Assembly (NCBI RefSeq): GCF_001427665.1
Contig: NZ_LMHC01000025.1
Coordinates: forward strand, 1 to 64,000
Direction of reading: 5' to 3'
DNA from: Caulobacter sp. Root655
GTDB taxonomy: Bacteria; Pseudomonadota; Alphaproteobacteria; Caulobacterales; Caulobacteraceae
DNA: 64,000 bases
Of the stretch, positions 33,442-43,602 are shown piece by piece. How positions within the stretch are numbered: the first letter of the stretch is position 1; each line of letters opens with the position of its first letter. Below the pieces are notes generated by a model, which saw only the letters and a program-made list of their open reading frames with translations, ran no database searches and had not been told where the DNA came from. The position numbers and the translations under genes were made by a program.

Positions 33442-34350
33442 TTAGCCGCCGGCCATCTTGCGGAAGAACTTCTGGCCCTGTTCTCCACCGTTGAAATAGG
33501 CCTTCTGGCCTGGCTCGGCGGTGATCTGTTCCCAGTTGTCGCGGACTTCCTCGGCCGACAGTCCGCCCTCGCCGAGATAGGCGCCTTCGGTCTCGAAAAT
33601 GCGCGACAGGGCGAAGGCGCCGGCGCCGGCGGTCAGGATCGCGCCGGTCGGGGCGTCTTCCGACACCAGATAGACGACGCCCGGGGTGACGTATTCGGGC
33701 TTGAGCTTCTCCAGCACTTCCGGCGGCATCAGGCCCTCGGTCATGCGGGTGGCGGCCACCGGGCTGATGGCGTTGATCTTGACGTTGTTCTTGGCGCCTT
33801 CGAGCTTCAGCGTGTTCATCAGGCCCAGCACCGCCATCTTGGCCGCGCCGTAGTTGGACTGGCCGAAATTGCCGTACATGCCCGAGGACGAGGTGGTGAC
33901 GACGATGCGGCCGTAGTTCTGAGCCTTCATGATGTCCCACACGGCCTTGATCGGCTTGAAGGTGCCGAACACGTGGACCTGGATCACGGCCTCGAAGTCG
34001 GCCAGTTCCATCTTGGTCAGGGTGCGGTCCCGCAGGATGCCGGCGTTGGCGATCAGGATGTCGATCCGGCCCCACTTTTCCATGGTCGTCCTGACCATGT
34101 CGGCGACGCCGGCGTCGTCGGTCACCGAGGCGCCGTGGGCGATGGCCTGGCCGCCGAGGGCCTCGATTTCCTTGACCACGGCGAGGGCCGCTTCCGACGA
34201 GCCGCCCGAGCCATCGACGCTGCCGCCCAGGTCGTTGACCACCACCTTGGCCCCGCGCCGCGCCAGCTCCAGCGCATGCTGTCGGCCCAGACCGCCGCCG
34301 GCCCCCGTGACGATCGCCACCTGACCGTCGAACCGGATATCGTCCGCCAT
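33442..34350 (-). CDS. Short-chain dehydrogenase/reductase (FabG/MFE-2-like)
   Basis: 302 residues. Cofactor loop TGAGGGLG (15-22), NNAG-equivalent ANAG (101-104), catalytic Ser near 155, Tyr167 and Lys171 (YGAAK). The long insertion GGSVDGSGGSS after the second strand and the extended C-terminus (VRDNWEQITA) match the hydroxyacyl-CoA dehydrogenase branch of multifunctional enzyme type 2 rather than plain FabG. It probably oxidises or reduces 3-hydroxyacyl-CoA. Its neighbour, a fatty-acid type porin, is consistent with lipid metabolism. Confidence 0.88.
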   Translation of the reverse strand: MADDIRFDGQVAIVTGAGGGLGRQHALELARRGAKVVVNDLGGSVDGSGGSSEAALAVVKEIEALGGQAIAHGASVTDDAGVADMVRTTMEKWGRIDILIANAGILRDRTLTKMELADFEAVIQVHVFGTFKPIKAVWDIMKAQNYGRIVVTTSSSGMYGNFGQSNYGAAKMAVLGLMNTLKLEGAKNNVKINAISPVAATRMTEGLMPPEVLEKLKPEYVTPGVVYLVSEDAPTGAILTAGAGAFALSRIFETEGAYLGEGGLSAEEVRDNWEQITAEPGQKAYFNGGEQGQKFFRKMAGG

Positions 34351-34424
34351 GCTCTTATCTCCCTCAAACGCGTGTTTGGTTTGGCGCGTTTGTGCGGCGC
34401 GGGAGAGGGGGCGTCAAGAGAGGC

Positions 34425-34700
34425 TCAGCGCGTACTGCGGCTTAGCACAGCGATCAGTTCGGCGATCTTCTCGCGCTGGGCGTCGGGATCGCCGCTGCTG
34501 ATGGCGTGCTCGACGCAGTGGGCGACGTGGTCGGCCAGCACCTCCTCCTCGACCTTGCGCAGGGCCGCCTGCACCGCCGAGATCTGGGTGACCACGTCGA
34601 TGCAGTAGCGGTCGTCGGCGATCATCTTGGCCAGGCCCCGCACCTGACCCTCGATGCGATTGAGGCGTTTGGTGGCCGAGGCCTTGGTGTCGGCTTGCAT
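34425..34700 (-). CDS. csoR: CsoR-type copper-sensing repressor
   Basis: 91 residues, all helical (DUF156 family). The Cys33, His58, Cys62 triad (RYCIDVV and DHVAHC) matches the Cu(I) site of CsoR rather than the formaldehyde sensor Frm[20 protein letters not shown] is the DNA-contacting first helix. Apo-CsoR represses and Cu(I) releases it. It is divergent from copA across a 79 base interval with two operators. The Met at 34700 is chosen over upstream frames that run through those operators. Confidence 0.93.
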   Translation of the reverse strand: MQADTKASATKRLNRIEGQVRGLAKMIADDRYCIDVVTQISAVQAALRKVEEEVLADHVAHCVEHAISSGDPDAQREKIAELIAVLSRSTR

Positions 34701-34707
34701 GATATTA

Positions 34708-34722
34708 TACCCTAGGGGGGTA
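34708..34722. promoter_or_regulatory. CsoR operator, csoR-proximal site
   Basis: TACCCTAGGGGGGTA, a pseudo-palindrome with the C-tract/G-tract core and TA ends typical of CsoR operators. It lies 8 bases before the csoR start codon, so binding would block csoR expression. Confidence 0.85.
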
Positions 34723-34729
34723 GTAAGTT

Positions 34730-34744
34730 TACCCCATGGGGGTA
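34730..34744. promoter_or_regulatory. CsoR operator, copA-proximal site
   Basis: TACCCCATGGGGGTA is a near-perfect palindrome 22 bases from the first site (start to start), that is two helical turns. It is followed by TATATATAGG, a likely copA -10 region. Confidence 0.85.
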
Positions 34745-34779
34745 TATATAGGCCAAACACGCCTACCGGAGAAGTCCCG

Positions 34780-37017
<2,238 letters not shown>

Positions 37018-37023
37018 GGCCGT

Positions 37024-37124
37024 GCGTCCTTCGAGGCCCGCTGTCGCGGGCGCCTCAGGATGAGGAGCTCTGTACTGAATTCCTCATCCTGAGGTGCGAG
37101 CCGCAGGCGAGCCTCGAAGGACGC
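37024..37124. repeat. Palindromic intergenic repeat, family A (copy A5)
   Basis: Outer and inner arms as in A1, about 100 bp, starting seven bases after the copA stop and ending before the adaptor gene on the other strand. Confidence 0.92.
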
Positions 37125-37142
37125 AAGGCGGCCACCCAAAGT

Positions 37143-38141
37143 CTACGCCTTCTTCTTACCCGCCACCGACGGCTTGGGTTCATCGCGCTTCACGCCGGCC
37201 TTCTTGCCGGGCTTCATGAACTTCACCAGCACCCGCTGACCCACCAGCAGCGGGGCGCCGTCGGCGCTGACCACCACCTCGACGACGCGTTCGTCGCTGC
37301 GCTGGTTGGGGTCGTCGGAGGCCAGCTTGCGGGCTCCGAAGACGGCGGCGCGGCGCAGCACCTTGCCGACATAGGTCTTGGTCGGGTCGCCCTCCGGCTG
37401 GATCTCGACCTCCTGGCCGATGGTCACGTTGGGGATGTCGGCCTCGACGATCTCGGCGCGGACGATGCGGGCGGTCTGCGGCTCCAGGTCGAACATCGGC
37501 GTGACGTTCAGGGTCGAGGCGCCGGCGCCCGGATTGGCGTAGCGGCGGGCGATGCGGCCGTCGGCCGGGGCGCGGATCACCGTCAGTTCCTGGTTGTAGC
37601 GGGCCTGGGCCAGTTGGGCGGTGGTCACCTGGATGGCGGCCAGCTGGGCGGCGATGTTGGCGTTGGCCGAGGCGATCTGGTCCTGGGCGGCGTCCAGCCG
37701 CTGGCCGGCCACGAAGTTGGAGGCCGACAGGGTCTTCAGGCGGTTGTACTCACGCTGGCCGGTGCGCAGCTGCACCTGGTAGAGCGCCAGCTGGGCGCGG
37801 GCGGAGACCAGGCTGGCCTCGGCGGTGTCGGCGGCCAGGCGCGCGTCGTTGTCGTCCTGCCTGGCCAGGGGCTGGCCGGAGGCGACGTCCTCGCCCTCCT
37901 GGACATAGACGTCGCGCACGATGCCCTGGCGGCGCGCGGCTACCTGGATGATGCCGCCCTCGACGTCGGCCTTGCCGTTGGCGATGGCCGCGTAGGGGCT
38001 GGGCTCCTGCGCGATGGCGGCCGCCTCGAGCTGTTTCTTCTTCTCGGCCGCCTGGCTCTTCATGAAGAAGAAGCCGCCGCTCGCCAGGGCGACGACGACG
38101 AGGACGATCCAGAAAGCGGGGCGGCGCAGAAAGCGGGGCAT
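37143..38141 (-). CDS. HlyD/MacA-like periplasmic adaptor of an ABC export system
   Basis: 332 residues. One N-terminal membrane anchor (FWIVLVVVALASGGFFFM), a lipoyl half-motif (GIVRDVYVQEGEDVASGQPLAR), a helical hairpin (about 115-190), the second lipoyl half (LTVIRAPADGRIARRYANPGAG) and a beta-barrel. A Lys-rich tail (PGKKAGVKRDEPKPSVAGKKKA) is unusual. It would link the inner membrane exporter below to an outer membrane channel encoded elsewhere. The start is chosen for GAGGGAA five bases upstream. Last gene of a permease-ATPase-adaptor operon. Confidence 0.88.
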   Translation of the reverse strand: MPRFLRRPAFWIVLVVVALASGGFFFMKSQAAEKKKQLEAAAIAQEPSPYAAIANGKADVEGGIIQVAARRQGIVRDVYVQEGEDVASGQPLARQDDNDARLAADTAEASLVSARAQLALYQVQLRTGQREYNRLKTLSASNFVAGQRLDAAQDQIASANANIAAQLAAIQVTTAQLAQARYNQELTVIRAPADGRIARRYANPGAGASTLNVTPMFDLEPQTARIVRAEIVEADIPNVTIGQEVEIQPEGDPTKTYVGKVLRRAAVFGARKLASDDPNQRSDERVVEVVVSADGAPLLVGQRVLVKFMKPGKKAGVKRDEPKPSVAGKKKA

Positions 38142-38158
38142 GAAGGTTCCCTCGGAAA

Positions 38159-38908
38159 TCAATGGCTGAGCGGCGCGGGATTGGCGTCGGGCGTTCTACG
38201 CACGTCGTCCAGGATCCGGCCGTCTTCGATGTGGATGACGCGGTCGGCATAGGCCTCGAGCCGCGGGTCGTGGGTGACGCAGATCACCGCCGCGCCGCGT
38301 TCGGTGGCGGCGGCGCGCAGCAGGCCGATGACGATCTGGCCGCTTTTCCCGTCAAGAGCGGAGGTTGGCTCGTCCGCGAAGATCAGGTTCGGGTTCTTGG
38401 CCATGGCCCGGGCGATGGCGACGCGCTGCTTCTCGCCGCCGGACAGCTCCGAAGGCCGCTGGTTGACGCGCGGGCCCAGGCCCACTTCCTCCAGCGCCGC
38501 CTGGGCGCGGCGGGCCGACTCGCCGGGGCCGACGCCCTGGTACTTCAGCGCCGTCATCACCTGCTGCTTGGCGGTGAGGGCGGGGAACAGGTTGAAGCCC
38601 TGGAAGATGAAGCCGCAGTGGTCGAGGCGGAACTTGTCGATCTTGCCGGGCGACAGCTTCCACAGGTCGGCCGCCTCCAGGGCCGCCACCTTGCCCTCGT
38701 CCGGGCGCAGCAGGCCCGACAGGGCCGCCACCAGGGTCGACTTGCCCGAGCCGGAGGGACCCATGACCATGGTCACGTCGCCGTGCTTGGCGTCGAAATC
38801 CACGCCCTTGAGCACCTCGATGAAGGTTCGTCCGGTCTTGAAGCGTTTGACGATGCCCTTGGCGGTCAGGGCGCTTTCGCCGCGCTTGTGGCTGTTGTCG
38901 CCGGTCAT
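38159..38908 (-). CDS. ABC transporter ATPase (MacB/DevA/LolD-like)
   Basis: 249 residues. Walker A GPSGSGKST (50-58), Q-loop FIFQGFNLFPALTA, signature LSGGEKQRVA, Walker B LIFADEPTSALD and His switch CVTHDPR. The sequence type is that of exporters paired with FtsX-like permeases. It overlaps the permease gene by ATGA. Confidence 0.93.
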   Translation of the reverse strand: MTGDNSHKRGESALTAKGIVKRFKTGRTFIEVLKGVDFDAKHGDVTMVMGPSGSGKSTLVAALSGLLRPDEGKVAALEAADLWKLSPGKIDKFRLDHCGFIFQGFNLFPALTAKQQVMTALKYQGVGPGESARRAQAALEEVGLGPRVNQRPSELSGGEKQRVAIARAMAKNPNLIFADEPTSALDGKSGQIVIGLLRAAATERGAAVICVTHDPRLEAYADRVIHIEDGRILDDVRRTPDANPAPLSH

Positions 38909-40107
38909 CGCAGGAGATCCGCAGGTTGGCTGTTCTTCAGGACGCCCAGCGACAGGAAGCCGGACAGCATGGCGATGATGATCAGGAACACCGCGACCAC
39001 CGCCACCAGCATCGGCGGGAACGACATCGGCACCCCGCCGGCCGTGGCCGCCAGCGAGACCAGCCAGGTCAGCGCGGCGGAGGCGATCACCCCGACGATC
39101 CCGACCCAGAAGCTCAGCTCCATGACGATGTTGCGCAGGTCGCCGATCGACACGCCCAGAGCGCGCAGGCTGGCAAACTCCTTGATGTTGGCCATGATCG
39201 CCCCGCGCAGGGTCTGCCAGGTGATCACCACCCCGATCAGCAGGCCCAGGAAGGCCGAGAAGCCCAGGATGATGCCGATGATCTGGTCGTCCAGCATGGC
39301 GCCGGAATTGGCGTCGGCCAGCTCCTGGCGGGTCCAGGCGCGGAACTTGCCGTCGCCCTTCTTGTTCAGCTGGGCGGCGACGATCTCGGCGCGGGCCGGG
39401 TCGCGGATCTGCACCATCAGCGGGCCGACACGCTGGCCGGTGTCGGCCTCGCCCAGCATCCGCAGGGTGTCGCGCGACATCACCAGGGTCGGCTGGATGA
39501 TGTTGGGATAGCCGGTGGTGACCACGCCGATGGTGATGGTCTTGCCATTGTAGAGGGCCTTGTCGCCCTTCTTGACGCCCAGGCGTTTGAGGGCGGTCTG
39601 GTCGACGGCCACCGAATAGGGACGGCGCAGGGCCTCGATCATGCTGTCGGTGTAGTCGGTCGGCACGGTGACGAAGCCCGGGATCGCGTCGATCACCGTG
39701 ACATTGACGAACTCGCTCTTGCGGCCGCCGCCGCCGCCCTTCTGGCCGCCCTTGGCCGCCTGCTTGGCGCGGGCGTCGGCCTTGGCCTGGTCCTCGGGCG
39801 ACAGGATGTTCTGGAAGCGGCCGCCGGAGCCGTCCAGCGGCGCCACCTGCAGCACTTCGGGATGGGTATAGACCAGCGGGATCATCCGGCGGGGCAGGCC
39901 CGACGGTCCGCCGAACAGCGCCTTGGCGCCGGGACCCAGCACCATGATGTCGGCGCGAGCCCGGTCGATCTGGGCGGTGAAGCCCTTGCCGATGCCGACG
40001 AAGATGCCGACCTGGGCCAGCACCAGCAGGCCCGAGAACGCCAAGGCGACCACGGCCGCCATGTAACGACGCCACTCGTACAACAGTGTGGCCAAGGCCA
40101 ACGACAT
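38905..40107 (-). CDS. FtsX-like ABC permease (MacB/DevC type)
   Basis: 400 residues. One N-terminal membrane segment (MAAVVALAFSGLLVLAQVGIFVGI), a large periplasmic domain of about 230 residues with a Gly/Lys-rich insert (AAKGGQKGGGGGRKSE), then three membrane segments in the FtsX domain. Topology and gene order (permease, ATPase, adaptor) match DevBCA/MacAB-type systems that export lipids or peptides by mechanical coupling. The Met at 40107 is chosen just before the first helix. Substrate unknown. Confidence 0.9.
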   Translation of the reverse strand: MSLALATLLYEWRRYMAAVVALAFSGLLVLAQVGIFVGIGKGFTAQIDRARADIMVLGPGAKALFGGPSGLPRRMIPLVYTHPEVLQVAPLDGSGGRFQNILSPEDQAKADARAKQAAKGGQKGGGGGRKSEFVNVTVIDAIPGFVTVPTDYTDSMIEALRRPYSVAVDQTALKRLGVKKGDKALYNGKTITIGVVTTGYPNIIQPTLVMSRDTLRMLGEADTGQRVGPLMVQIRDPARAEIVAAQLNKKGDGKFRAWTRQELADANSGAMLDDQIIGIILGFSAFLGLLIGVVITWQTLRGAIMANIKEFASLRALGVSIGDLRNIVMELSFWVGIVGVIASAALTWLVSLAATAGGVPMSFPPMLVAVVAVFLIIIAMLSGFLSLGVLKNSQPADLLR

Positions 40108-40201
40108 GCGCGAAACGCTCCCCAATCGACGGTTGCAGCAATGAACGGCGATCTTGGAGCGGCCAAGTTAAATCGGGGTAAGGCGAGCGATACACGCTCC
40201 G

Positions 40202-40342
40202 CGAGCGGCGTTCTGCGCGGTTTGGCGGCGCGGGGAGGGAAGGGGATCTTCGAAACCCTCGACGCGCCCAGGCCACCACCGCGTCCCGCTAGACGGTGAA
40301 CTCGCGGCCTAGCGGACGCCCCAGGGGCGAGCAGAACGCTCG
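40202..40342. ncRNA. Candidate structured RNA: three-way junction in the 347-base gap
   Basis: Three nested pairings are visible. The closing stem is CGTTCTGC (40209-40216) with GCAGAACG (40331-40338), extended by CGAG/CTCG (40202-40205, 40339-40342). A second stem is GGCGCG-gg-GAGGG (40227-40239) with CCCTC-ga-CGCGCC (40256-40268). The third is GCGTCcCGCTAG (40281-40292) with CTAGCGGACGC (40309-40319), 11 bp with one bulge. The strand is undecided: it is a leader either of the export operon (minus) or of nupC (plus), or a free RNA. I cannot match it to a known family. Confidence 0.5.
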
Positions 40343-40454
40343 GCCCCAACGGTCGCCCTGCGCATAGCGCTTGCGCCGCGCCCCCTAATCATAGTCATTT
40401 GGGCCCTTGGCTGGCGTCGCGGGGGCGTCGCCGCATGTTTAAGGTTCTTCCGTC

Positions 40455-41738
40455 TTGATCTTTCTTCCCGAGAACGTCCAAGCCTTGTCGGGCGTGGCGC
40501 TGATCCTCGGCCTTTGCTGGCTCGTGTCCGAGAACCGCAAGCGCTTCCCGTTCGTGCTGGCCGTCTGCGCCATCGCCATCCAGCTGATTCTGGTGTTCGT
40601 GCTGTTCAAGCTGCCGGCGATGCGCAGCGCGCTGCAGGGCGTCAACGGCGCGGTCGAGGGCCTGGCCTCGTCGACTCAGGCCGGCACCAACTTCGTGTTC
40701 GGCTACCTGTCCGGCACCGCCCCGCCCTATACCGAGACCAATCCGGGGGCGGGTTTCCTGTTCGCCTTCCGGGTGATGCCGGTGATCCTGGTGGTCTGCG
40801 CCCTGTCGGCCCTGCTGTGGCACTGGGGCATCCTGAAGTGGCTGGCCAAGGGGCTGGGCTTCCTGTTCCAGAAGACCCTGGGCCTGCGCGGCCCTCCCGC
40901 TCTCGCGACCGCCGCCACCATCTTCATGGGCCAGATCGAGGGGCCGATCTTCATCCGCGCCTATCTGGAGCGCCTGACCCGGTCGGAGCTGTTCATGCTG
41001 ATCGCGGTCGGCATGGCCTGCGTGTCCGGCTCGACCATGGTCGCCTACGCCACCATCCTGCACGACGTGCTGCCCAACGCCGCCGCCCACGTGCTGGCCG
41101 CCTCGCTGATCTCGGCCCCGGCCGGGGTGCTGCTGGCCCGGATCATGGTGCCCGGCGACCCCAGCGAGAAGTCCGACGACCTGGACCTGGCCGAGGAAGA
41201 CAAGACCTACGGCAGCTCGATCGACGCGGTGATGAAGGGCACCACCGACGGCCTGCAGATCGCGCTCAATGTCGGCGCCACCCTGATCGTCTTCATCGCC
41301 CTGGCCACCATGGTCGACAAGATCCTGTTCGCCCTGCCGATGGTCGGCGGCGAGCATCTGAGCATCGCCCGCGTGCTGGGCGTGGTCTTCGCGCCCCTGG
41401 CCTGGGCCATGGGCGTTCCCTGGAAGGAGGCCGGCAGCGCCGGCGGCCTGCTGGGCGTCAAGCTGATCCTCACCGAGTTCACGGCCTTCATCCAGATGGC
41501 CAAGACCGGCCCGGAACTGCTGGACCCCCGCACCCGGATCATCATGACCTATGCCCTGTGCGGCTTCGCCAACATCGGCTCGGTGGGCATGAACGTCGCC
41601 GGCTTCTCGGTGCTGGTGCCCCAGCGCCGGCAAGAGGTGCTGGGCCTGGTCTGGAAGGCGATGATGGCCGGTTTCCTGGCCACCTGCCTGACCGGCTCGC
41701 TGATCGGCCTGATGCCGCGGGCCTGGTTCGGGCTGTAA
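40455..41738 (+). CDS. nupC: CNT-family concentrative nucleoside transporter
   Basis: 427 residues with about ten membrane segments. The family signature region includes FMGQIEGPIFIRAYLERLTRSELFMLIAVGMACVSGSTMVAYA (contains the GQxE nucleoside-binding motif) and ILTEFTAF, then GFANIGSVGM near the end. It takes up nucleosides using the proton or sodium gradient. The start is TTG at 40455; its ribosome site is poor (AAGG 14 bases away), so the exact start is uncertain. Confidence 0.92.
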   Translation: MIFLPENVQALSGVALILGLCWLVSENRKRFPFVLAVCAIAIQLILVFVLFKLPAMRSALQGVNGAVEGLASSTQAGTNFVFGYLSGTAPPYTETNPGAGFLFAFRVMPVILVVCALSALLWHWGILKWLAKGLGFLFQKTLGLRGPPALATAATIFMGQIEGPIFIRAYLERLTRSELFMLIAVGMACVSGSTMVAYATILHDVLPNAAAHVLAASLISAPAGVLLARIMVPGDPSEKSDDLDLAEEDKTYGSSIDAVMKGTTDGLQIALNVGATLIVFIALATMVDKILFALPMVGGEHLSIARVLGVVFAPLAWAMGVPWKEAGSAGGLLGVKLILTEFTAFIQMAKTGPELLDPRTRIIMTYALCGFANIGSVGMNVAGFSVLVPQRRQEVLGLVWKAMMAGFLATCLTGSLIGLMPRAWFGL

Positions 41739-41762
41739 CCACCATAGGTTGACTCATTTCCT

Positions 41763-41805
41763 CCCTTCCCCCTTGATGGGGGAAGGGCCGGGGATGGGGG
41801 TGATC
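41763..41805 (+). repeat. Left arm of family C repeat (copy C2)
   Basis: CCCTTCCCCCTTGATGGGGG followed by AAGGGCCGGGGATGGGGGTG, matching the left arm of C1 almost base for base. The G-rich end lies just before the DUF559 start codon and probably supplies its ribosome-binding site. Confidence 0.92.
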
Positions 41806-41809
41806 CAGC

Positions 41810-42214
41810 GTGTCAGGCAAACCAGAAAAGCCTCTTCACGCCCACGGCGCCGTCAAACGCGCCAGACGTCTACGCCGTGAAATGACCGCCAGTGAGCGCG
41901 TCCTCTGGGAAGCGCTCCGCCGCTTCAACCTCCACATCAGGCGCCAAGCCCCGATGGGACGCTATGTCCTCGACTTCGTCCATCATGGCGCGCGTTTGGT
42001 GATCGAGGTCGATGGTGGGCGGCACGACCTGCCTGAAGCCCAACTGCACGACGCCGAGCGTGACGCTTGGCTCAACGCTCAGGGTTATCGTGTGCTGCGT
42101 ATTCGCGATCGGGACGCGTTCGGGGATGCGGATGCCGTCGCCGATCGTATCGCGGCGGAGATTCAGCGGTCACCCCCATCCCAACCCTTCCCCCATCAAG
42201 GGGGAAGGGCTTAG
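41810..42214 (+). CDS. DUF559 (Vsr-like) endonuclease-domain protein encoded between the arms of repeat C2
   Basis: 134 residues. RARRLRREMTASERVLWEALRRF is the DUF559 helix; YVLDFVHHGARLVIEVDGGRH holds the PD-(D/E)XK active-site set (Asp55, Glu66-Val-Asp68, with Arg71/His72); DAERDAWLNAQGYRVLRIRDRD closes the fold. Relatives are Vsr-type and restriction-type nucleases, mostly uncharacterised. The GTG start (41810) lies five bases after the left repeat arm; residues 121-133 (SPPSQPFPHQGGR) are translated from the right arm. The gene therefore exactly replaces the centre of the repeat. Confidence 0.92.
   Translation: MSGKPEKPLHAHGAVKRARRLRREMTASERVLWEALRRFNLHIRRQAPMGRYVLDFVHHGARLVIEVDGGRHDLPEAQLHDAERDAWLNAQGYRVLRIRDRDAFGDADAVADRIAAEIQRSPPSQPFPHQGGRA
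42171..42209 (+). repeat. Right arm of family C repeat (copy C2), also coding
   Basis: CACCCCCATCCCAACCCTTC followed by CCCCATCAAGGGGGAAGGG, the inverted partner of the left arm at 41763. It encodes the last residues of the DUF559 protein. Confidence 0.92.
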
Positions 42215-42246
42215 TCGGCGCTTCCCTTACCTGGCGAAAGCCGCGC

Positions 42247-42281
42247 ATCCTCCCGGTCAAAAGCCGGGAGGATTTCTTTTG
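42247..42281 (+). promoter_or_regulatory. Terminator-like hairpin that buries the GST ribosome-binding site
   Basis: ATCCTCCCGG-TCAAAAG-CCGGGAGGAT is a perfect 10 bp stem (42247-42256, 42264-42273) followed by TTCTTTTG. The GGGAGG of the 3' arm is the only good Shine-Dalgarno for the TTG at 42279, and the T-run includes that start codon. It may end transcription from the DUF559 gene and/or hold down GST translation. Confidence 0.75.
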
Positions 42282-42896
42282 AAACTCTACGACAGCCGCC
42301 GCGCCCCCAACCCCCGCCGCGTGCGCTGGTTCATGGCCGAGAAGGGCATCGAGGACATCGAGATCGTCGATGTCGACATCTTCGGCGGCCAGCATCGCCA
42401 GCCCGATTACCTGGCCAAGGCCGGCCTGCCCAACGTCCCGGCCCTGGAGATGGACAACGGCGCGACCATCACCGAGTCGGTGGCCATCTGCCGCTATCTG
42501 GAAAGCGTCTATCCCGAGCCCAACCTGTTCGGTCGGGATCCCTGCGAGATCGCCGTGATCGAGATGTGGACGCGGCGGGCCGAGATGATGGTGTCCACGC
42601 CGCTGATGATGGCCGTGCGCCATTCGCATCCCGCCATGGCCGCCATCGAGACCCAGATCCCCGAGGTCGCCGCCCACGGCCGCGCCACCGCCGAGAAGGG
42701 CCTGAGGGTGCTGGACCACCGGCTGGCCGACAGCGAATTCATCGCCGGCGACCGGGTGACGATCGCCGACATCCTGGCGGTGACCGGCATCGATTTCGCG
42801 CGGATGGTGCGGTTCAGGCCGGACCCGGAGCTGGTCAACGTCAACCGCTGGCTGGCGGCGATGATGGCCCGGCCCGCGGCGAAGGCGGGGGTGTAG
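42279..42896 (+). CDS. Glutathione S-transferase family protein
   Basis: 205 residues. N-terminal thioredoxin fold: LKLYDSRRAPNPRRVRWF, then LPNVPALEMDNGATITESVAICRYLE with the cis-Pro (NVP) and the glutathione-binding ES of ITESVAI. The C-terminal helical domain follows, with GDRVTIADILAVTGIDFARMV. The start must be the TTG at 42279 because the first strand begins right there. Its ribosome site sits in the stem described above. Confidence 0.9.
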   Translation: MKLYDSRRAPNPRRVRWFMAEKGIEDIEIVDVDIFGGQHRQPDYLAKAGLPNVPALEMDNGATITESVAICRYLESVYPEPNLFGRDPCEIAVIEMWTRRAEMMVSTPLMMAVRHSHPAMAAIETQIPEVAAHGRATAEKGLRVLDHRLADSEFIAGDRVTIADILAVTGIDFARMVRFRPDPELVNVNRWLAAMMARPAAKAGV

Positions 42897-42908
42897 GGAG
42901 TTTTAGGT

Positions 42909-43040
42909 CCTCCCCCTGTGGGGGAGGCGATCGCGAAGCGATCGGTGGGGGGAGTATTAGGACAGTTGATCCGCGCGGTGGTCGATCGCGTATCTCTCCC
43001 CCACCGTCGGCTACGCCGACACCTCCCCCACAGGGGGAGG
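42909..43040. repeat. Palindromic intergenic repeat, family B (copy B2)
   Basis: CCTCCCCCTGTGGGGGAGGC ... CCTCCCCCACAGGGGGAGG with inner GATCGCGAAGCGATCGGTGG and CCCCCACCGTCGGCTACGCC. It lies between the convergent GST and thioesterase genes. Confidence 0.92.
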
Positions 43041-43047
43041 CTCTAGC

Positions 43048-43497
43048 TCAGCGCGCCCTGATCTTCTTGATCACGCCCGAGAAGTTCAGCATCGGCGCCC
43101 CAGCCGTCGAGATCAGTCCGCGCACGAACAGCAGCGAGCCGCCGGCCTTGGTCACCTCGCCGACGGACTCCACCAGGTCCCCCGCCTTGGCCGGGCCCAG
43201 GAACTCGCCGTTCAGGCTGACGGTGACGGCCCGCGCGTCCTTCAGATGCGCCCAGGAGATCGAAAACAGCGAATAGTCGGCGAAGGTCATCATGCAGCCG
43301 CCGTGCATGAAGCCGCCGCCGTTCATGTGGCGGGCCTCGGCGCGGAAGGCGCTGCGGATCACGCCGTTCTCTTCCCGGAAGTAGAACGGCCCGGTCTGGT
43401 CCTCGAAGGCGTCCATGCCCGCCCAGGTGCGCCAGCCGGCCCATTCGCCCTGCGTGACCAGCTTCGGGCCGTCCCAGATCTCGTTGCCGCCGTCCAT
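43048..43497 (-). CDS. PaaI-family hotdog thioesterase
   Basis: 149 residues. The hotdog helix with HMNGGGFMHGGCMMTFADYSLF contains the N-x-x-G-x-x-H-G-G arrangement typical of PaaI-type acyl-CoA thioesterases, and SLNGEFLGPAKAGDLVE plus the closing strands complete the fold. Its substrate is unknown. It is a distant relative of the thioesterase at 15469. Confidence 0.88.
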   Translation of the reverse strand: MDGGNEIWDGPKLVTQGEWAGWRTWAGMDAFEDQTGPFYFREENGVIRSAFRAEARHMNGGGFMHGGCMMTFADYSLFSISWAHLKDARAVTVSLNGEFLGPAKAGDLVESVGEVTKAGGSLLFVRGLISTAGAPMLNFSGVIKKIRAR

Positions 43498-43602
43498 GAT
43501 CCGTCCCCTTCGTTGTCTTTGGGGATGCAGCTAAGGCCCGGGCAAGGCGGACGCAAGCGGCCGCGCTCGCGCTGCTGACAGATTCGTGGCATCCCTCCGC
43601 CC

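Noticed and set aside
40164-40185. CtrA box in the gap upstream of the export operon (TTAA followed by a near-match)
   Set aside because: Only one TTAA half site is present; the second half does not match at the required seven-base spacing.
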